Positions 1 to 7,812 of a DNA stretch of 17,558 nucleotides are shown piece after piece; position 1 is the first letter of the stretch, and each line of letters starts with the position of its first letter. Both the position numbers and the translations under genes were made by a program. The DNA comes from an uncultured Planctomycetaceae bacterium. Lineage in GTDB: Bacteria; Planctomycetota; Planctomycetia; Pirellulales; UBA1268. The notes below the pieces were generated by a model. The model saw nothing but the letters and a program-made list of their open reading frames with translations, ran no database searches and was not told the origin of the DNA. The stretch spans positions 1-17,558 of the forward strand of contig CAISKG010000142.1 of the NCBI GenBank assembly GCA_903885855.1, in the 5' to 3' direction.

Positions 1-918
1 GCACGCGGCGGGGACGGCGGCGTTCCAGCGGACGACGTGCGGCAGGAGGATCCCGTTGACCAGCCCGTGCGGCACCCCGTGCCGTGCCGTGAGCGGATGG
101 CCCAGCGCGTGGGCCACGCCCACGCGCGCCGTCACAAGCGCGCGGCCCGCCAGGTGGGCCGCCGCCAGCAGCGCCCCGCGGGCATCGAGGTTCTCCGGTG
201 ACGCGAGCGCCCGGGGGAGATGGCCGTCGACCAGCCGGATCGCGCGCCGCGCCCGGTCGTCGGCGAGGGCGTCGGCCGCGGGGCTGGCGATCGCCTCGAC
301 GGCGTGCGCGAGCACGTCCATCGCCGTCGCGGCGGTGATCGCCGCGGGGAGCGAGCGGGTCAGCGCCGGATCGAGGATCGCCAGCGCCGGGATCGCACGG
401 CGGTCGCCGATGTAGGCCTTGAGCCCCGTGCGCTCGTCCTTGAGGACGACGATGTCGGTGGCCTCGCTGCCGGTGCCCGCGGTCGTCGGCAGCGCCGCGT
501 GGAGGGCCGGGCGGCCCGGGGGGAGGCGGAAGCCGAGCAGGTCGGCCGGGGCGCGGCCGAGCCCCAGCGCGAGCGCCACCCCTTTGCCGGTGTCGAGCAC
601 GCTGCCGCCGCCGACGCTGATCACCCCCTCGGCCCCGGCGCGGCGGGCCGCTGCCACGGCCGCCTCGACCACCGTCAGCCCCGAGTCCTGCGGCACCCCG
701 TCGAACACCGCGGCGACGCGCCGCCCGGCGCCCTCGAGCACCCGCCCGACGGCCCCCGCGCGGATCACCCCCGGATCGGTGACGAGCAGGAAGCGGCGCG
801 GCGCGGCACGGTCGAGCCAGGCGCCGATCCGCTCCACGCATCCCGCGCCGAAGACCACCCGTCCGCCCCCGGCGGGATCCGCATCGGGCGCGGCAGAGGA
901 GAGCGCGGGGGCTGTCAT
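1..918 (-). CDS. Iron-containing alcohol dehydrogenase family protein (partial, C-terminus outside window)
   Basis: This is a group III (iron-type) NAD(P)-dependent alcohol dehydrogenase or maleylacetate-reductase-like enzyme, cytosolic, interconverting an alcohol and an aldehyde or ketone. Translating the minus strand from the ATG at 918 gives 306 residues before the window ends; the family is usually 380-400 residues, so roughly the last 80 are missing. Visible motifs are the cofactor-binding GGGS at residues 103-106, TTAGTGSE at 145-152, an AMDVLAHAVE segment near 200-209 holding the conserved Asp and His metal ligands, and VAHALGHP...GVPHG near 274-292 holding the remaining metal-ligand histidines. 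Lys and Asp spacing after GGGS (VLDTGK) is also typical. No Shine-Dalgarno is obvious at this ATG; it was chosen because the Rossmann-like N-terminus begins shortly after it. It is divergent from mutS. The substrate cannot be told from sequence. Confidence 0.9.
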   Translation of the reverse strand, partial: MTAPALSSAAPDADPAGGGRVVFGAGCVERIGAWLDRAAPRRFLLVTDPGVIRAGAVGRVLEGAGRRVAAVFDGVPQDSGLTVVEAAVAAARRAGAEGVISVGGGSVLDTGKGVALALGLGRAPADLLGFRLPPGRPALHAALPTTAGTGSEATDIVVLKDERTGLKAYIGDRRAIPALAILDPALTRSLPAAITAATAMDVLAHAVEAIASPAADALADDRARRAIRLVDGHLPRALASPENLDARGALLAAAHLAGRALVTARVGVAHALGHPLTARHGVPHGLVNGILLPHVVRWNAAVPAAC

Positions 919-992
919 GGGGCGCGGGGAGGGGGGAGAACGCGGGGCGGGCGGCGCGGCCGGGATCCCGACGGCCCGGCGCGGGGGGAGCG

Positions 993-1022
993 ATTCTGGC
1001 CGCTGTGTCGCGCGGCCGTCAA
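993..1022 (-). promoter_or_regulatory. Putative sigma-70-type promoter of the alcohol dehydrogenase
   Basis: Read on the minus strand there is TTGACG (1022 to 1017), an 18-base spacer, and CAGAAT (998 to 993), matching the -35/-10 consensus at five of six and four of six positions. It lies about 75 bases upstream of the dehydrogenase ATG at 918. It is a pattern match only, but it is the best -35-like box in this divergent region. Confidence 0.4.
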
Positions 1023-1048
1023 AGGTCGGGCTCCGGCCCCGAGGCCGC

Positions 1049-1054
1049 TACAAT
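1049..1054 (+). promoter_or_regulatory. Possible -10 element of mutS
   Basis: TACAAT lies 8 bases upstream of the mutS ATG, in the context CGCTACAAT. No convincing -35 box is found 16-18 bases upstream. If used, the mRNA would be leaderless or nearly so, which fits the absence of a Shine-Dalgarno sequence here. A similar GCTAYANT pattern precedes three other plus-strand units in the window. Confidence 0.3.
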
Positions 1055-1062
1055 CCCCTCCC

Positions 1063-3663
1063 ATGACGAGCCCGACGAGCCCGATGATGCAGCAGTTCGA
1101 GGCGGCCAAGGCCAAGTGCCCGGGTGCGCTCGTGCTCTTCCGCATGGGGGACTTCTACGAACTCTTCGGCGACGACGCCCGCGAGGCCGCGGCGCTGCTC
1201 GACCTCACCCTCACCAGCCGCGACAAGGGCCCCGACGCCCTGCCGATGGCCGGCTTCCCGCACCACCAGCTCGACCCGCAGCTGGTGAAGCTCGTCGCCG
1301 CCGGGCGGCGCGTGGCGATCTGCGAGCAGGTGGACGACCCCAAGACGACCAAGGGGCTCTTGCGGCGCGAGGTGACGCGGATCGTCACGCCGGGGATCGC
1401 CGCCGACGAATCGCTCCTCGACCCGTCGCGCCGCAACTGGCTCCTGGCCGTGCTCCCCCGGCCGCAGGCCCGGCCGCGCCCCGCCGCCGCCCCCGACGAC
1501 GGTCCCGCGGCCGGCTCCGAGGGAGCGGTCCTGGTGGGTCTGGCGTGGATCGACGTCGCGGCCGGCGCCTTCGAGGCCGCGGTCATCCCGGCCGACGACC
1601 TCCCCGATCTCGTCCAGCGCCTCGAGCCGGGGGAGTGCCTGTGCGCCGAGAAGGACCGCGAGGCGGTGGCCGGCTGGCTGCGCGCCGCCGGCCGCGCCGT
1701 GCCCCTCACGGCGCGGCCCGACTGGTGGTTCGACGAGCCCACGGCGCGCGCGGCGCTCGACCGGGCCGTCGGCGGCACGCGACTGGAGGGGCTCGGATTC
1801 GACCTCCCCGGCGACCTCCCCGGCATCGTCGCCGCCGGCGCGGTGGTGCAGTATCTCGACGAGAACGAGCCCAGCGCCATCGGCCGCATCGACACCCTCG
1901 CCCCGTGGCGGCGCGGCGAGCGGATGGAGATCGACGAGGCGACGCGCCGCAGCCTGGAATTGGTGCGCACCGCCGCGGGCACGGGCAGCCGGCGCGCCGG
2001 TTCGCTGGCCGGCGTGCTCGACCGGACGCGTTCCCCGATGGGCTCCCGGCTCCTGGCGGAGTGGGTCTCGGCGCCGCTGGTGGACGCCGCCGCCATCGAC
2101 CGGCGCCTCGACGCCACCGGCGTGCTCGTCGCGGCGCCGGCGCTCGCCGAGCGCCTCGGCGGCCTGCTCGACGGCATCGGCGACATCGAGCGGCTCGTGG
2201 GGCGCGTGATGTCGGGCCGGGCCGGCCCGCGCGACCTCGAGCGCATCGGGCGCACGGCGGCGGTGCTGCCGGGCATCGTGGCGGCGCTCGTGGGCCAGGA
2301 GGGCCTGCTCGGCGAGCTGCGCGAGGGGCTCGATCCCCTCGAGGACGTCGCCGCGCGGATCGGCGGCACGCTCCGCGAGGGCTGCCCCGTGTTCGCACGC
2401 GACGGCGGCTTCGTGCGCCCCGGCTGCGACGGCCGCCTCGACGAGTTGCAGGAGATGGCCAGCGGCGGCAAGGCGTGGATCACGCGCTACCAGGCGGAGC
2501 AGATCGAGCGCACGGGCATCCCGTCGCTGAAGGTCGGCTTCAACCGGGTGTTCGGCTTCTTCCTCGAGGTCGGCCGCGGGCACACGGCGAAGGTGCCGGC
2601 GGACTACGTCCGCAAGCAGACGGTGAAGAACGCCGAGCGCTACACCACGCCCGAGCTCGACGACCGCCAGCGGCAGGTGCTCGGTGCCGAGGACGAGGCC
2701 CTGCGGCGAGAGCTCGAGATCCTCGAGGAGCTGCGCCAGTTCGTCGCCGCCCGGCGCCACCGCCTCGACCGGGCCGCGGCGATCCTCGCCCGGCTCGACG
2801 TGCTCGCGAGCTTCGCCGACGTGGCCCGGTCGCGCGGCTGGGTGCGCCCGCGGATCGCGGCCGACGGCGTCCTCGAGATCGTGGCCGGCCGCCATCCGGT
2901 GCTCGAGGAGCTCCTCCCCGCGGGGACGGTGGTTCCCAACGACGTCTTCCTCGCCGCGCGCGCCGCGGCCGACGCGCCCGGAGCAGGCCCCCTGCCCTCG
3001 ATGCTCCTGGTCACCGGGCCGAACATGGGGGGCAAAAGCACCTTCATCCGCCAGGTGGCGCTGCTGGCGGTGATGGCGCAGGCGGGCAGCTTCGTGCCGG
3101 CGGCCCGGGCCCGCGTGGGGATCGTCGACCGTCTCTTCGCCCGCATCGGGGCCGGCGACGACCTCGCCAGCGGCGCGAGCACCTTCCTGGTGGAGATGGC
3201 CCAGACGGCGCGGATCCTCAACCGCGCCACGCCCCGGAGCCTCGTGATCCTCGACGAGGTGGGGCGCGGCACGAGCACCTTCGACGGCCTGGCGATCGCC
3301 CAGGCGGTGGTGGAGTGGCTCCACGGCGCCACCGGCTGCCGGACGCTCTTCGCCACCCACTACCTCCAGCTGGCGGCGATGGACCGGCTCCCCGGCGTCG
3401 CCAACGTGCAGGTGCTCGTCAAGCAGCACGACGACCGGCTGGTGTTTCTCCATCAGGTGGCGCCCGGGGCGGCCGACAAGAGCTGGGGCGTGCACGTGGC
3501 CCGGCTGGCCGGGGTGCCCTCCGCCGTCGTGGAACGGGCCCGCGACCTGCTCTTGGCGCTCGAATCGTCGGGGCAGCCCGCTCCGCCCCGCCCCCGACGA
3601 CGTGGTGATCACGGCCAGAAATCGCTCTTCGACGACCCGCCCGCCGCGGACGCCGCGCCCTGA
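1063..3663 (+). CDS. mutS: DNA mismatch repair protein MutS
   Basis: MutS recognises base mismatches and small loops in DNA and, with MutL, starts strand-directed repair in the cytosol. The 866-residue product has the usual MutS1 length. It starts with SPMMQQF, as other MutS proteins do close to the N-terminus, followed by the mismatch-contact motif F31-Y32-E33 in a GDFYELF context. The C-terminal ABC-type ATPase has the Walker A GPNMGGKST at 652-660 and the Walker B ILDEVGRGTST at 729-739 with the D731-E732 pair. The extreme C-terminus has QKSLF at 852-856, resembling the beta-clamp-binding motif. I chose the ATG at 1063; an in-frame ATG at 1084 (residue 8) is possible. No clear ribosome site precedes either. 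A longer open frame runs upstream to 220 but is antisense to the dehydrogenase. No mutL is in the window. Confidence 0.97.
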   Translation: MTSPTSPMMQQFEAAKAKCPGALVLFRMGDFYELFGDDAREAAALLDLTLTSRDKGPDALPMAGFPHHQLDPQLVKLVAAGRRVAICEQVDDPKTTKGLLRREVTRIVTPGIAADESLLDPSRRNWLLAVLPRPQARPRPAAAPDDGPAAGSEGAVLVGLAWIDVAAGAFEAAVIPADDLPDLVQRLEPGECLCAEKDREAVAGWLRAAGRAVPLTARPDWWFDEPTARAALDRAVGGTRLEGLGFDLPGDLPGIVAAGAVVQYLDENEPSAIGRIDTLAPWRRGERMEIDEATRRSLELVRTAAGTGSRRAGSLAGVLDRTRSPMGSRLLAEWVSAPLVDAAAIDRRLDATGVLVAAPALAERLGGLLDGIGDIERLVGRVMSGRAGPRDLERIGRTAAVLPGIVAALVGQEGLLGELREGLDPLEDVAARIGGTLREGCPVFARDGGFVRPGCDGRLDELQEMASGGKAWITRYQAEQIERTGIPSLKVGFNRVFGFFLEVGRGHTAKVPADYVRKQTVKNAERYTTPELDDRQRQVLGAEDEALRRELEILEELRQFVAARRHRLDRAAAILARLDVLASFADVARSRGWVRPRIAADGVLEIVAGRHPVLEELLPAGTVVPNDVFLAARAAADAPGAGPLPSMLLVTGPNMGGKSTFIRQVALLAVMAQAGSFVPAARARVGIVDRLFARIGAGDDLASGASTFLVEMAQTARILNRATPRSLVILDEVGRGTSTFDGLAIAQAVVEWLHGATGCRTLFATHYLQLAAMDRLPGVANVQVLVKQHDDRLVFLHQVAPGAADKSWGVHVARLAGVPSAVVERARDLLLALESSGQPAPPRPRRRGDHGQKSLFDDPPAADAAP

Positions 3664-3764
3664 CGCGAAACTTTTCCCCCCGGCGACGGTTCAATGGGCC
3701 GTGGGGAACGGTCGGGGCGGGGATTCCGTCCGGCGCGCCTCCCCCCCCTCCAGCAGGACCTCCC

Positions 3765-4424
3765 ATGGAACGCCCCGTCCGCCGCGTCCTCCTCGTCGCG
3801 CTCGTCCTCGCCTCGGCGCCGCTGCTGGCGCCCGTCGCTTCCGCCCAGCCCCCCGGCGGCCGCGGCCGCGGCATGGGCATGGGGGGGATGATGTCCCACG
3901 CGGCCCTGCTCCGCCAGGAGGCGGTCCAGGCCGATCTCGGCCTCTCCGCCGATCAGAAGTCGAAGGTCGCCTCCGAATTGCCGCAGCGCGGCCCCGGCGG
4001 CGGTGGCGGCGGCGGCAACCCGCGCGACATGACCGACGAGGAGCGGCAGAAGTGGATGGAGGAGCGCCGCGCCCGCCAGGCCGAGGACGACAAGAAGGTG
4101 GCGGGGCTCCTCGACGCCAAGCAGCTCGGCCGGCTCAAGGAGATCCGCATCCAGGCCCTCGGGGCCGGGGCGCTCATGGACGAGACGGTCGCCAAGGAGC
4201 TCGGCATCACCGACGACCAGGTCTCGAAGCTCCAGGCGGCCATGCAGTCGATGCGCGGCCAGGGGGGCGGCGACCCGGCCGAGATGCGGCGCACGATGTA
4301 CACCAAGGCGCTCGAGATGCTCTCGCCGGAGCAGAAGACGAAGCTCGAGGCGCTCCGCGGAGCCCCCTTCGACACCTCGAAGCTGCAGATGCGCGGGCCC
4401 GGCGGCGGCGGCCGGGCGCTGTGA
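3765..4424 (+). CDS. Exported LTxxQ/Spy-like helical protein
   Basis: A 219-residue exported protein of unknown function that looks like a planctomycete-typical relative of the LTxxQ (Spy/CpxP-like) periplasmic proteins. Residues 1-27 form a signal peptide with probable cleavage after ASA. A Gly/Met-rich segment follows (29-43), then charged helices. Three LTxxQ-like units are visible: LSADQKSKV (60-68), ITDDQVSKL (148-156) and LSPEQKTKL (186-194), plus a divergent LDAKQLGRLKEI (116-127). A poly-Gly stretch (78-84) and a Gly-rich C-terminus flank the helices. The ATG at 3765 has AGGA at 3755-3758. It lies 101 bp after mutS on the same strand and ends before a strong terminator, so it could be co-transcribed with mutS. 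A chaperone or stress-sensing role like Spy is only an analogy. Confidence 0.85.
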   Translation: MERPVRRVLLVALVLASAPLLAPVASAQPPGGRGRGMGMGGMMSHAALLRQEAVQADLGLSADQKSKVASELPQRGPGGGGGGGNPRDMTDEERQKWMEERRARQAEDDKKVAGLLDAKQLGRLKEIRIQALGAGALMDETVAKELGITDDQVSKLQAAMQSMRGQGGGDPAEMRRTMYTKALEMLSPEQKTKLEALRGAPFDTSKLQMRGPGGGGRAL

Positions 4425-4452
4425 GCGCCGCGGCGATCCGGTGACCCTTCGA

Positions 4453-4487
4453 CCCTCCCGGGGCCCTCCGCCCCGGGAGGGTTTTTT
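4453..4487 (+). terminator. Rho-independent terminator
   Basis: An 11-bp perfect stem (4453-4463 with 4471-4481, CCCTCCCGGGG arm), a 7-base loop and six T residues (4482-4487). It follows the LTxxQ-like gene and lies between convergent genes. Read on the minus strand it has no T run, so it should mainly stop plus-strand transcription. Confidence 0.93.
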
Positions 4488-4520
4488 CATGCCCCGGCCC
4501 GCGTCGGCCGCACCGGGCGC

Positions 4521-6785
4521 TCAGCACTGCTTCATGCGGTCCTTGGGGATTCCCGCCCCGACGAGCACCGGCGCCGGCCGTGCCACCGGCAGGGCGTCGT
4601 CGGCGCCCACGGTCACCGCCACGCTCTTGTAGGCGGGCGTGCGCGAGAGGGGATCGGCCGAGCGCGGCACGAGGACGTTGCTCTCGGGGTAGTACATCGC
4701 CACCGCCCCGGGTCGGATCTCGGGGAAGGCCGACACCACGAGCCCGCGCATCTCGCCGGCGGCGCTGGTGACGCGGCAGCGGCCCCCGGCCACGAGGCCG
4801 AAGCGGGCGATGTCGTCGGGGTGCACGAGGACGATGTCGCGCCGCGATTGGTTGCGGTACAGGTCCTCCTCCTCGTAGACGACCGTGTTGAACTGCCCCT
4901 CGCTGCGGATCGTCATCAGCTGCAGCCCGTCGGGGGGCGGGGGGAGATCGTGCACGAAGAGCGTGGCCCGTCCGTCGGCGGTGGGGAAGCGCGGGGCGTC
5001 GAGCGCCCGGCCGGGGATCGAGAACTCCTTCTTCGTCTCGTCGATCGTGGCCATCGCCTCGAGGCCGGGCACGATCCGGGCGATCGCCCGGCGGATCGTG
5101 CTGGTGTGGCGCATCTCGCGCCAATCGAGCACCTGCCCGGCGCTGCCGCGCACCACCGGCCCCAGGACGCGCTCGGCGAGGTCGGCGATCACGTCCACCT
5201 CCGCCCGCGGCCCCTCGTGGCGCCGCGGGCCGCCGTCGGAGTAGCGCACGAAGCTGAACATGCTCTCCTGGGTGGAGGCCTCCGGTTCCTCGTCGCGCGC
5301 GAGCACCGGGAGAATGATCGTCTCCTCGGCCCCCAGCCCCCCCGCATGGCCGGTGTTGAGCGTGGTGCTCATGGTGACGACGGTGTCGCACTTCGCCAGC
5401 GCCCGCCCGGCGAAGGCGGCGTCGGGGCTCGCCCCCCAGAGATTGCCGCCGAGGCAGAAGGCCAGCCGCATCCGCCCCGCGTCGGCCGCGTCGAGGCACT
5501 CCAGGGTGTCGTAGCCGCGCGTGGTGGGCAACCGCACGCCGTAGGTCTCCTCGAGGCGGCGGAAGATCGCCTCCTTGAGCTGCGGCGTCACCCCCACGGT
5601 GCCGAGGCCCTGGATGTTGGAATGGCCGCGGATCGGCTGCAGCCCGGCCCCCGGCTTGCCCACCATCCCGCGCGCCAGCGCCAGCGCCGCGATCGCCTGC
5701 ACCGTGGCGGCGCCGTGGAGGTGGTGGGTGACGCCCATCGTCCAGGCGAAGACGGCGCGCTGGCAGCCCGCGTACTGCTCGGCGACGTCGTCGATCTGCT
5801 CCTTCGACACCCCCGAGCGGGCCACGATCTCGGGCCACTCGAGGAGGTCGAGCCGCGCGGCCAGCTCCGGCCAGCCGTGGGTGTGGGCGGCGAGGTAGCC
5901 CTCGTCGCAGGCGCCGAGCTCGCGCACGCGCTTGAGGAGCCCGTACACGAGCGCGAGGTCGCCGCCCACGTGGGGCTGCACGTAGGTGCTCGCGATCTTC
6001 GTGCCGAAGACGAGGCTCCACGGATCGCTGGGCACGGAGAAGTTGACGAGCCCCGTCTCCACGATCGGATTGACGACGACCACCTTCCCCCCCCGGCGCC
6101 GGACCGTCATCAGGGTGCGCATCATGCGCGGGTGGTTGCTGGCGGGATTGCCACCGATGAGAAAGACCATGTCGGCGCGCTCGAGGTCGTCGAGCTTCAC
6201 CGTGCCGGCGCCGGTGCCGAGCACGCTGGCCATGCCCACGCCGCTGGCCTGGTGGCAGTAGAAGGAGCAGTTGTTGACGTGGTTCGTGCCGTAGAGGCGC
6301 GCGAGCAGCTGGAGGAGGAAGCCGGCCTCGTTGCTCGAGCGGCCGCTGAAATAGAAGAAGGTCTCCTCCGGCGCCGAGCCCTTCATGCGCCGCGCCACGC
6401 GATCCAGGGCGTCGTCCCAGGAGATCGGCCGGTAATGCTGCGAGCCCCGCTCGAGCACGACCGGCTGCACGAGCCGCCCGGAGTGCTCCATCTGGTAGGG
6501 GGAGAACTTCCGCAGCTGCGGCACGGAGTAGGTGGCGAAGAACTCCGGCTTCACCGCCCCCTGCATGTCGGCGACCATCGCCTGGAACGACTTCTTGCAC
6601 ACCTCGGGGAAGTGGCCGGCCTCGTTCACCATCCCGCCGGACTGGCCCCCCATGCCCAGCGCGCAGGTCTTGCAGGCGTTGCGGGTGCGCATCGCCCTCC
6701 AGAGCTTGAGCAGGCCCCCCGCCTCGCGCGCCTTCTTGAAGGTGTAGCGGATCGCCCGCCACCCGCCGCCGCTCCTGACCCGCAT
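4521..6785 (-). CDS. FdhF/YdeP-family molybdopterin oxidoreductase (formate dehydrogenase alpha-like)
   Basis: A 754-residue cytosolic molybdenum/tungsten bis-MGD enzyme of the FdhF/YdeP ('Fdhalpha-like') family. Cysteines at 38, 41 and 63 (NACKTC, then EVCKK) give the three-Cys C-x2-C...C pattern that I recall in E. coli YdeP and that probably holds an Fe-S cluster. C177 in YCHQASG aligns with the catalytic selenocysteine/cysteine of formate dehydrogenase H (U/C-H-G-P-S), followed by GTGAGTV and GGNPASNHPRMM cofactor-binding segments. RGHSNIQG and the C-terminal MYYPESNVL...TPAYKSV resemble YdeP. There is no signal peptide. The start is fixed by AAGGAGG (6800 to 6794) eight bases upstream of ATG. 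The stop of the PF06439 gene is only 29 bp upstream, so the two are co-transcribed. YdeP itself is linked to acid resistance; the substrate of this enzyme is not known, and formate is not assured. Confidence 0.93.
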   Translation of the reverse strand: MRVRSGGGWRAIRYTFKKAREAGGLLKLWRAMRTRNACKTCALGMGGQSGGMVNEAGHFPEVCKKSFQAMVADMQGAVKPEFFATYSVPQLRKFSPYQMEHSGRLVQPVVLERGSQHYRPISWDDALDRVARRMKGSAPEETFFYFSGRSSNEAGFLLQLLARLYGTNHVNNCSFYCHQASGVGMASVLGTGAGTVKLDDLERADMVFLIGGNPASNHPRMMRTLMTVRRRGGKVVVVNPIVETGLVNFSVPSDPWSLVFGTKIASTYVQPHVGGDLALVYGLLKRVRELGACDEGYLAAHTHGWPELAARLDLLEWPEIVARSGVSKEQIDDVAEQYAGCQRAVFAWTMGVTHHLHGAATVQAIAALALARGMVGKPGAGLQPIRGHSNIQGLGTVGVTPQLKEAIFRRLEETYGVRLPTTRGYDTLECLDAADAGRMRLAFCLGGNLWGASPDAAFAGRALAKCDTVVTMSTTLNTGHAGGLGAEETIILPVLARDEEPEASTQESMFSFVRYSDGGPRRHEGPRAEVDVIADLAERVLGPVVRGSAGQVLDWREMRHTSTIRRAIARIVPGLEAMATIDETKKEFSIPGRALDAPRFPTADGRATLFVHDLPPPPDGLQLMTIRSEGQFNTVVYEEEDLYRNQSRRDIVLVHPDDIARFGLVAGGRCRVTSAAGEMRGLVVSAFPEIRPGAVAMYYPESNVLVPRSADPLSRTPAYKSVAVTVGADDALPVARPAPVLVGAGIPKDRMKQC

Positions 6786-6789
6786 GCTG

Positions 6790-6800
6790 CCCCCCTCCTT
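6790..6800 (-). promoter_or_regulatory. Strong ribosome-binding site of the molybdoenzyme
   Basis: AAGGAGGGGGG on the minus strand, with its AAGGAGG core 8 bases from the ATG at 6785. It is the strongest Shine-Dalgarno in the window and decides this start over upstream in-frame codons. It suggests the last gene of the operon is translated efficiently and independently. Confidence 0.8.
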
Positions 6801-6814
6801 CCCCGCCGTCCGCG

Positions 6815-7645
6815 TCACTTCCGCGGCGGCAGCTCCTGGATGTCGACGCGCCGGAACTCGATCGGATGGCTCTCCGACTGCAGCGAGATCGTGCCGCCGT
6901 CGAGCAGGAGCCGGCCGCCGCGCGCCTCGGCGAGCTTCGCGGCGTGGGCGTCGGCGGGATCGAGCTGCGCCTGCTCGTATTCGAGCACCGCCGTGCCGTC
7001 GATCGTGTGGCGGATGACGCGATCCCCGTCGACCTCGATCTCCACCGTCACCCAGTCCGCGCCGCGGTAGGTCTTGGAGGAGGAATTGGTGCAGTGGGGC
7101 GTGTGGAGCTTGCCGCGGTAGACGACGTTCGTGCCCGGGGTGCAGAGGTTGGCGGTGGTCCGCTCCCCCTCGGCCGCGCCCCCCAGAAACTGCACCTCGA
7201 TCGAGGCGGGGAAGTCCTGGTCGAGCGTCATGCCCTTGGGATCCTCGCCGTGGAGCATGACGCCGGAGTTGCGGATCGCCCAGCCGGGGCCGCCGGGGCA
7301 CTGCTCCCCCACGAACCGGTACTCGATCCGCAGCCGGTAGCGCGAGAAGGGCTCGTCGAAGAACAGGTGGCCGAACTTCTCCCCGAAGGTGGGGTACTTG
7401 GCCGGGTCGTAGACCACCTTGAGGAGGCCGTCCTCGACCCGGAAGGTGTCGCCGTAGTTGTCGCCGAGGGCCTGGCCGCGGATCTTCGGCGTCCAGCCGG
7501 CGAGGTCCTTGCCGTTGAAGAGCGGCCGCCAGGCCGGCTCGTCGGCCCGGCCGACCGCGGCGGCCAGCGCGGCCATGCAGAGGGCCACGGGCACGAGGAG
7601 GCCCGGCGGGCGGAGGCGGGCCGGAGCGTTGGGGGGGAGGATCAT
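6815..7645 (-). CDS. Exported 3-keto-disaccharide hydrolase domain (PF06439/DUF1080) protein
   Basis: A 276-residue exported protein made of one PF06439 (DUF1080) domain, a concanavalin-like beta-sandwich now named 3-keto-disaccharide hydrolase. Residues 1-34 are a signal peptide (probable cleavage after GRA, before DEP). The domain opens with RPLFNGKDLAGW (40-51), a hallmark of the family. It continues with a GWAIRNSGVMLHGEDP and DQDFPASIEVQFLGG core and ends with an IEFRRVDIQEL strand. Family members act on, or are presumed to act on, sugars; planctomycetes carry many paralogues. The ATG at 7645 has AAGGGA about 10 bases upstream on the minus strand. It sits 167 bp after the BCCT transporter gene and 29 bp before the molybdoenzyme gene on the same strand. 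The real substrate is unknown, and the pairing with a molybdoenzyme is not obviously explained. Confidence 0.9.
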   Translation of the reverse strand: MILPPNAPARLRPPGLLVPVALCMAALAAAVGRADEPAWRPLFNGKDLAGWTPKIRGQALGDNYGDTFRVEDGLLKVVYDPAKYPTFGEKFGHLFFDEPFSRYRLRIEYRFVGEQCPGGPGWAIRNSGVMLHGEDPKGMTLDQDFPASIEVQFLGGAAEGERTTANLCTPGTNVVYRGKLHTPHCTNSSSKTYRGADWVTVEIEVDGDRVIRHTIDGTAVLEYEQAQLDPADAHAAKLAEARGGRLLLDGGTISLQSESHPIEFRRVDIQELPPRK

Positions 7646-7670
7646 CGGTCGGGTTCCCTTCGGTTCGACG

Positions 7671-7688
7671 GCGGCCCGTGCGGGCCGC
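7671..7688. other. GC hairpin between transporter and PF06439 genes
   Basis: GCGGCCCG and CGGGCCGC form a nearly perfect palindrome with a 2-base centre (realistically 7 bp with a 4-base loop). It lies in the 167-bp spacer, 26 bases upstream of the PF06439 ATG at 7645. There is no T run, so it is not a classical terminator. It may be mRNA structure between the two cistrons or chance in such GC-rich DNA. Nothing else is visible in the spacer. Confidence 0.3.
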
Positions 7689-7812
7689 GGCGGAGCCCAG
7701 GAGCATATCCCGGCGGGGAGGGAGGCGGCCAATCGCGCGTCCCGCGGGCCCCTCCCTGCCCTTCCCGCGCGGGCGCCGCGATCGCGAGCGCCTCCGGCGG
7801 ATCCTGCCCCGC

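Noticed and set aside
220..1062. Upstream extension of mutS to 220
   Set aside because: The extra 281 residues are low-complexity and antisense to the iron-type dehydrogenase. MutS homology begins right at 1063.
1048..3612. Minus-strand open frame of 854 codons opposite mutS
   Set aside because: It is antisense to a clear MutS with no protein motif of its own.
4821..7070. Plus-strand open frame of 749 codons opposite the molybdoenzyme
   Set aside because: It is a shadow frame, rich in Arg, His and Gly, with no domain or credible ribosome site.
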